Assembly (NCBI GenBank): GCA_002431345.1
Contig: DJEN01000079.1
Coordinates: 1 to 11,454, forward strand
Direction: 5' to 3'
Source: Megasphaera sp. UBA5897
GTDB taxonomy: Bacteria > Bacillota > Negativicutes > Veillonellales > Megasphaeraceae
DNA: 11,454 nt
Part shown: positions 7,537 through 11,454 of the stretch, piece by piece
Layout of the letters: each line of letters opens with the position of its first letter
Numbering within the stretch: the stretch's first letter is position 1
The notes under the pieces: model-generated
Seen by the model: the letters and a program-made list of their open reading frames with translations, nothing else
The model's database searches: none
What the model was told of the DNA's origin: nothing
Made by a program: the position numbers and the translations under genes

Positions 7537-8610
7537 ATGCACTGTAAATTTGCAGCACATCGTATACTTGCTTTAGCAATCTGCCTGGGCATAGGGACCA
7601 CCTGCATGCCGGCCATACCTGCCCAAGCGTTTGATATTGGGACTATTATCGGTGTCGGTGCCGAATATGCCCAGCTGAATAAACAACTCAATTATTTGGA
7701 CAACGAAGGCCGTGACGAATTTATGAATCAGCTGAAAGAAAAGTACGGCGTCAACACCGACGCGCGGGCCAATGCCATGACCAGCCGTGTTATTGGCAAC
7801 TTGTCCAAAGCCATTGCGCAGACCGATCCGTCCATCACCAAAAAGCCGTATCATTATTTTGTCAATAACGATACCAGCTTCAATGCATTCTGCACTATCG
7901 GCCACAACATCAGCGTCAATATCGGCTTGTTTGAACCACTCAACTATAACGAAAATGAAATTGCTTTTGTTTTAGGACACGAAATGGGCCATGGGCAAAA
8001 AAATCATTCCATTCAAGGCGTCAAAAAATCACTGCCCCTTAGTGTACTGACTTCTTTGGCTGGCTCTGGCGCATCTCAAGTCGGTGCCGCCATTATTTCC
8101 CAAATCGGCTCAGCCAACCTGATTACCAAACCGATGGAAAAAGAAGCCGATGCCCTGGGATTTGACTATGCCACGAGCGCAGGCTATAATCCCGGCGGCG
8201 GCGCGGCACTTTGGCAGCGCATGCTCGATAAGGGCGGCGATGTCAAAACCAGCGGCGTCATGGCTCTTTTTAACGACCATCCGACTACTATCAGCCGCCG
8301 CAATACCAACAGCAGCATGGTTACCAAATGGAGCCGCGGCATCGTCAAAGTCAATGATGAAACCGGCATGATTTCCATTCGCGGCAAAGATTGGTACACA
8401 CCGGCCAGCATATCTTCCATGAGCGGCCAGGAACGCGCCTATCTCATCGCCGGCAATCTCTCTGCCGTATACCATCAAACACAAACGCCTAAAAACAATG
8501 TCTATGTCAACAACAGCAACGTATTATGCGTAGGCAACCAGCCCATTGTCGATTTGAGTCCGGAAAAACAGCCCAAAGAAATTACCCAGCGTCTTAAACA
8601 ACTACTCTAA
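7537..8610 (+). CDS. Exported M48-family zinc metallopeptidase
   Basis: Predicted periplasmic peptidase, probably in envelope protein quality control like the LoiP/BepA group. The 357-residue precursor has a signal peptide: a basic start, a hydrophobic stretch about 9-22, and a likely cut after AQA at 31. No lipobox is visible. The mature part shows FVLGHEMGHGQ, with HEMGH at 148-152 giving two zinc-binding histidines and the catalytic Glu149. The third zinc ligand lies in MEKEADALG (200-208), followed by the family's HP motif (NDHPTT, 247-252). A C-terminal stretch of about 100 residues has no TPR repeats and is not recognised. AAGGAGGG lies 7 nt before the start. The NYN gene begins 33 bp downstream with no terminator between, so they probably share a transcript. 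Confidence 0.9.
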   Translation: MHCKFAAHRILALAICLGIGTTCMPAIPAQAFDIGTIIGVGAEYAQLNKQLNYLDNEGRDEFMNQLKEKYGVNTDARANAMTSRVIGNLSKAIAQTDPSITKKPYHYFVNNDTSFNAFCTIGHNISVNIGLFEPLNYNENEIAFVLGHEMGHGQKNHSIQGVKKSLPLSVLTSLAGSGASQVGAAIISQIGSANLITKPMEKEADALGFDYATSAGYNPGGGAALWQRMLDKGGDVKTSGVMALFNDHPTTISRRNTNSSMVTKWSRGIVKVNDETGMISIRGKDWYTPASISSMSGQERAYLIAGNLSAVYHQTQTPKNNVYVNNSNVLCVGNQPIVDLSPEKQPKEITQRLKQLL

Positions 8611-8643
8611 TCACACACATATGCAGGAGGACAATATCGCATT

Positions 8644-9486
8644 ATGGAACATGAAATGAAACTCGCCGTCGTCATCGATGCGGAAAATATTTCCAACAAA
8701 TACATCGATGTCATCTTATCGGAAGCCAACAACCTCGGCGATGTAATTTATAAACGTATTTACGGCAACTGGACAACACCGCAAATGTCATCGTGGCGCA
8801 ATACGATTTTGGACAACGCCATTCAGCCTGTACAACAGTACAGCAACACGATTCGCAAAAACTCATCCGATTCCGCACTCATCATTGATACAATGGATTT
8901 ATTATATCAAAGTAATTTGGACGGTTTTTGCATCGTTTCGTCAGACAGTGATTTTACACGGCTGGCATCACGGCTGCGGGAATCGCAGAAATATGTTCTC
9001 GGCATGGGAGAAAGCAAGACCCCTCGTTCTTTTATTTCTGCATGCAATAAATTTCTCTATTTAGACGTACTGCTCGAAGAAGCAGAAGAAAATGAAGCAG
9101 AAGATACGATCTCCAAACCAATCACAACAGGTGAAGCAGCTGCTGCGCCCCGAACGTATACGCATGAAAAAACACCAGGAAAAGATTTCTATACCATTAA
9201 GCAAGCTCTTATTAAGCTGACTGAAGAAAATTCAGATGACAACGGTTGGATTTTTTCCGGCACCTTGGGCAATCTGCTCAGTAAACAGTTTTCCGATTTC
9301 GATGTCCGTAATTTTGGCTACAAGAAATTCGTGCCGTTTATTGAATCACTGCATATTTTTGATGTCAATACGATTACAGATGATAAAAACAGAACAGTCA
9401 AACACAACTATTTCAAACTAAAGCCTGCTGCGTACCAAACCGGCAAACGTCCTATGCCCCATACATTCCACAAACATTACCGCTAA
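8644..9486 (+). CDS. NYN-domain putative RNase with C-terminal OST-HTH/LOTUS domain
   Basis: LabA/DUF88-type protein of 280 residues, predicted cytoplasmic, with a PIN-like nuclease fold and an RNA-binding module. The NYN domain (about 5-142) opens with VVIDAENIS, carrying D12, has the middle acids D76 and D82 (SSDSALIID), and the SSDSDF motif with D101 and D103, so the predicted metal-binding acids appear intact. An acidic linker (145-180) leads to an OST-HTH/LOTUS domain (about 181-260). Its marks are the YTIKQAL opening, the GW(I)xSGTLGNLLSKQ helix pair and the FGYKKFVPFIESL helix. The tail is basic. LOTUS domains are known to bind RNA; the actual target is unknown. AGGAGG is 13 nt from the ATG, rather far, so initiation may be inefficient or depend on coupling with the peptidase gene. 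Confidence 0.87.
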   Translation: MEHEMKLAVVIDAENISNKYIDVILSEANNLGDVIYKRIYGNWTTPQMSSWRNTILDNAIQPVQQYSNTIRKNSSDSALIIDTMDLLYQSNLDGFCIVSSDSDFTRLASRLRESQKYVLGMGESKTPRSFISACNKFLYLDVLLEEAEENEAEDTISKPITTGEAAAAPRTYTHEKTPGKDFYTIKQALIKLTEENSDDNGWIFSGTLGNLLSKQFSDFDVRNFGYKKFVPFIESLHIFDVNTITDDKNRTVKHNYFKLKPAAYQTGKRPMPHTFHKHYR

Positions 9487-9530
9487 CCATCCTGCAAAGG
9501 TTCTGAACGGATTTGCCCCATAATTTCTAT

Positions 9531-9559
9531 TTGCACCGATTTGGCGCATATTGTACAAT
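9531..9559 (+). promoter_or_regulatory. Sigma-70-type promoter of the membrane pseudo-exonuclease gene
   Basis: TTGCAC (9531-9536), an exact 17-bp spacer, and TACAAT (9554-9559), each 5 of 6 or nearly so. A start near 9566 gives a 30-nt leader with AAGGAGGG. It shows that the next gene can be transcribed apart from the peptidase-NYN pair. The gap 9487-9595 holds nothing else clear. Confidence 0.7.
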
Positions 9560-9595
9560 AATAGATACGAAAAAATACTAAAGGAGGGAATCGGT

Positions 9596-10693
9596 ATGGC
9601 AGCAGACGATACGCTGCAGGCACTGCAGTCCTTGGTACAGCGAAAAACCAATGCCACTATTTCTATTGCCGCCGATTTGGCAAATGACAACTTAAACAGC
9701 ATCTGCCGTTTTGCCCTCTCATGGATTAACAACGGCAAAGTACAAGGGCTTTCTTACTTGATCAAGCCGCCTACAGACGAGTTTACCTTTCGCAAAGTTA
9801 CGCCGGATATGGTCGCTGACAGGCCATCTTTTGCGGACATTTGGGACAGTGAAATCAGTGCCCTGCTCCATGAATCGCTGCTGTCAGCCTATCATTCCGA
9901 ACATCTTTTTTTAGCAATCAAAGCCAGCTACGAGGCCAGCGGCAGACCGTTTGTCATGGAAGATGTATATATACGGGATTTGCAGTTTTTGGCTGTGACC
10001 TATTTAGCTGATTTAGGCAATCCTTCCTTTACCTCAATTATGCATTACATGAAAATCCCTGTTGATTTGGATAATGCCCTCAGCCGTGCCATGGGCTGCG
10101 CCTGCGGTCTCAACTGGCTGGAACGTCTTTTTCCCGTCAGCAGCTACGGCATTCCCTTGTCTTCCATCATGGCCGGTGCGCTGCGGCCGCCATCTCCGGA
10201 AGAACAAAAAGCCAGACGTGAAGCCGAAGACAAAAAATACACCCGTTGGGTGCATTATACGAAAGTATGCTTTATTCCGTTTGTCATATTATGTACACTC
10301 CTTACAGGTTATTATCTGCACCGTTACCATGAACTGCAGCGAACGGAAGTAGATTTTTCTGCCTATTCTACTACAGAAATGCCCTCTCAGGATACAGAAA
10401 CCGCCAAACTTCCCGATTTGGATACGGCCCATTCCTATATCATGCTGCGGGGTACCTACATTCTTCCCAATAAAGAACACATTCCGGATTTTCTGCAGGC
10501 TGTCAAAAACCAAGATGTCGGAAAAATCCGCACGATGGTACGCGCCGATAAAGTGCTTGTCTTTGCCGGTCCGACACCAGTCCAAGTCTCCGGGCCCACT
10601 GAACCCAACGGCTTTGTGCCCGTCAAAGTACTGAACGGCGACTACGCAGACACGACAGGCTATGCGCCTTACACGATGATTTCTCAACAGTAG
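9596..10693 (+). CDS. Membrane-anchored protein: degenerate DEDDh exonuclease domain, one TM helix, SH3-like outer domain
   Basis: No family name is certain. Residues 20-180 follow, almost without gaps, the pattern I know for Firmicute DnaQ-like 3'-5' exonucleases: the NSxCxxxL block, LIKPPxxxFTF, PTF/PSFADIW, the LxA...KAxxEAxGxP helix, IP...ALSxAxxCA. The catalytic residues are replaced. DFET reads AADL (A25, D27), HNASFD reads YHSEHL (L104), and HxAxxD reads D159-N-A-L-S-R164. It should be inactive as a nuclease and may only bind nucleic acid or protein. A basic stretch (205-223) precedes a membrane helix (about 224-242), indicating N-in/C-out. Residues about 310-362 resemble a bacterial SH3 domain. 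The start at 9596 follows AAGGAGGG; an upstream ATG lies in the promoter. It stands between its own promoter and a strong terminator. Confidence 0.72.
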   Translation: MAADDTLQALQSLVQRKTNATISIAADLANDNLNSICRFALSWINNGKVQGLSYLIKPPTDEFTFRKVTPDMVADRPSFADIWDSEISALLHESLLSAYHSEHLFLAIKASYEASGRPFVMEDVYIRDLQFLAVTYLADLGNPSFTSIMHYMKIPVDLDNALSRAMGCACGLNWLERLFPVSSYGIPLSSIMAGALRPPSPEEQKARREAEDKKYTRWVHYTKVCFIPFVILCTLLTGYYLHRYHELQRTEVDFSAYSTTEMPSQDTETAKLPDLDTAHSYIMLRGTYILPNKEHIPDFLQAVKNQDVGKIRTMVRADKVLVFAGPTPVQVSGPTEPNGFVPVKVLNGDYADTTGYAPYTMISQQ

Positions 10694-10704
10694 CTAAAAC
10701 ACAA

Positions 10705-10750
10705 GCTGCCGCAAAATGATTTTTTAGTTCATTTTGCGGCAGCCTTTTTA
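10705..10750 (+). terminator. Strong rho-independent terminator
   Basis: A perfect 15-bp stem (10705-10719 with 10729-10743, beginning GCTGCCGC) encloses a 9-nt T-rich loop and is followed by CTTTTTA. It begins 12 bp after the stop of the membrane protein gene and separates it from the right-end region. Confidence 0.93.
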
Positions 10751-10789
10751 TTCTGCACTTTTACTGTATTGCCATGAATTTTTCGCAAT

Positions 10790-10840
10790 TTTAATCTAAT
10801 TCTAATCTTTATCAGCGATTTTTTAATCTTGTTTTAATCT
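10790..10840. promoter_or_regulatory. Four Pho-box-like direct repeats (response-regulator operator)
   Basis: TTTAATCT occurs at 10790-10797, 10822-10829 and 10833-10840, with TCTAATCT at 10801-10808. Within each pair the 8-mers are separated by 3 bp, an 11-bp period; the two pairs are 32 bp apart, about three helical turns. OmpR/PhoB-family regulators bind such tandem repeats, and TTTAATCT fits the YTTAAYYW consensus I recall for cyanobacterial Pho boxes. The last repeat ends 8 bp before the -10 and takes the place of a -35, as at PhoB-activated promoters. Which regulator binds here is inference. Confidence 0.55.
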
Positions 10841-10845
10841 TCGTA

Positions 10846-10854
10846 TGCTATACT
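10846..10854 (+). promoter_or_regulatory. Extended -10 promoter downstream of the direct repeats
   Basis: TGC-TATACT (TG at 10846-10847, hexamer 10849-10854) has no recognisable -35 (ATCTTG at the expected place). This fits an activator-dependent promoter. The start would be near 10861, with about 48 nt before the ATG of the nuclease fragment. A second TACAAT at 10885-10890 lies too close to the ribosome site to be useful. Confidence 0.5.
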
Positions 10855-10908
10855 GCCCATATAGTGCCGGCGCAATAAATATGATACAATACAAGGAGAA
10901 ATGCAGCG

Positions 10909-11181
10909 ATGAATACCCTCAAGATTAACCGCATGAATGATTTTTATTTCAAGTATCTGCTGGGCAGCGAACAGCGCAAGCATTTGACGATTCAGTTTCT
11001 CAATGCCGTCCTCTATGATAACGAGGAAACGCAGATTACAGATGTATTTTTCTTGGATAAGGACCAAAATCCTCATTTTGAACACGAAAAACTGAGAAAA
11101 CTGGATATTTTGGCACAGACCAATACGGGCATGCAAATCGACATGGAAGTGCAAGTGTTAGGGGTATTCCTATGGGGCTAA
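10909..11181 (+). pseudogene. Truncated Rpn/PD-(D/E)XK nuclease-family transposase fragment
   Basis: The 90-residue ORF opens like the PD-(D/E)XK nuclease family transposases (PF12784-like, Rpn relatives): KINRMNDFYFKYLLG, an FLNAVL helix, then KLDILAQTNTG and IDMEVQV. D66, E80 and Q82 match the D...ExQ core of that family. Intact members usually run to about 250-300 residues, and here similarity ends after V83 at base 11157. It is followed by LGVFLWG and a stop in unrelated sequence. The other two forward frames do not continue the family. It keeps a good AAGGAGAA site 8 nt before the start. I read it as a 5' remnant cut by an insertion or deletion; a functional short protein seems unlikely because the domain is incomplete. 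Confidence 0.75.
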
Positions 11182-11225
11182 CTTTTTTTTAACTGTACGA
11201 AATCTCTTATACATGACGAACAATA

Positions 11226-11362
11226 CCGCCTATTACAGACGGGCCGACCGGTCAAAGACCGGATACGAATTTTGCTAATGACGGAATCAAGCGGCGTCTG
11301 AGCGAAGCGAATTTGCCGCGCCGTCATTAGCAAACGCAGTAAGGCTCGTCTGTTCTAGGCGG
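11226..11362. repeat. Nested inverted-repeat element, three-way-junction shape
   Basis: An outer 20-nt arm (11226-11245) pairs with 11343-11362, with a 2x2 mismatch and one G-U. Inside are two hairpins: CCGGTC-AAA-GACCGG (11248-11262), and a perfect 14-bp stem (11271-11284 with 11321-11334, TTTGCTAATGACGG on the left) that carries a further GCGGC/GCCGC stem (11291-11295 with 11315-11319). No ORF explains it. It lies 70 bp after the breakpoint in the nuclease ORF. It may be an interspersed palindromic repeat, the end of a mobile element, or a structured RNA. Confidence 0.7.
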
Positions 11363-11380
11363 CGACTTCTTTAGCTTTGC

Positions 11381-11424
11381 ATAAGCGATTCGCACAAAAT
11401 TAAAAATTTTGGCTCACTGCTTAT
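11381..11424. repeat. Second AT-rich inverted repeat
   Basis: ATAAGC (11381-11386) pairs with GCTTAT (11419-11424) around an inner perfect palindrome CAAAATT-AAA-AATTTTG (11395-11411). It follows the larger element by 19 bp. The sequence after it to the window end is T-rich and shows no gene. Confidence 0.5.
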
Positions 11425-11454
11425 TTTGGGTACTTTTTCTTTCTGGTCGTACAG

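Noticed and set aside
11226..11362. Integron attC site or CRISPR array
   Set aside because: There are no GTTRRRY/RYYYAAC core sites and no integrase; the repeats are inverted rather than regularly spaced direct repeats.
11150..11454. Group II intron inserted in the nuclease ORF
   Set aside because: No GUGYG-type 5' end, no domain V signature and no intron-encoded protein are visible in the available sequence.

Overview
The window looks like chromosomal DNA of a Negativicute (Veillonellaceae type, most like Megasphaera). This is inferred from a diderm marker (a heptose-type GmhA) beside Firmicute-style genes, strong AGGAGG Shine-Dalgarno sites, GC near 50 % and the family resemblance of several proteins. 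I could not run a search, so the genus is a guess.

Left part (1-2700, minus strand): a compact operon reads leftward from a GltD-type Fe-S/flavin oxidoreductase, through a YtiB-like beta-carbonic anhydrase, to the sedoheptulose-7-phosphate isomerase GmhA. A tRNA-Arg(CCT) lies just upstream of it. Centre-left (2764-6271, plus strand): a tight three-gene MurNAc catabolic operon, murQ-murP-mupG, runs from a clear sigma-70-type promoter to a hairpin terminator. MurP imports and phosphorylates MurNAc or MurNAc-disaccharides, MupG cleaves 6-phospho-muramyl disaccharides, and MurQ removes the lactyl ether to give GlcNAc-6-P. No murR regulator and no EIIA are present. A minus-strand EamA/DMT exporter converges on this operon.

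Centre-right (7483-10750, plus strand): an exported M48 zinc metallopeptidase is followed 33 bp later by an NYN-domain putative RNase carrying an OST-HTH/LOTUS domain. A separate promoter then drives a 365-residue membrane protein. Its cytoplasmic part reads as a DEDDh (DnaQ-like) 3'-5' exonuclease domain with its catalytic residues replaced, joined through one membrane segment to an outer SH3-like domain. I consider this the most interesting gene here.

Right end (10790-11454): four 8-bp TTTAATCT-like direct repeats with Pho-box geometry stand in front of an extended -10 promoter. That promoter leads into a truncated Rpn/PD-(D/E)XK nuclease ORF. Its homology stops abruptly at about 11157 and is followed by roughly 270 bp of non-coding DNA full of nested inverted repeats, which is either an inserted structured repeat element or a structured RNA.
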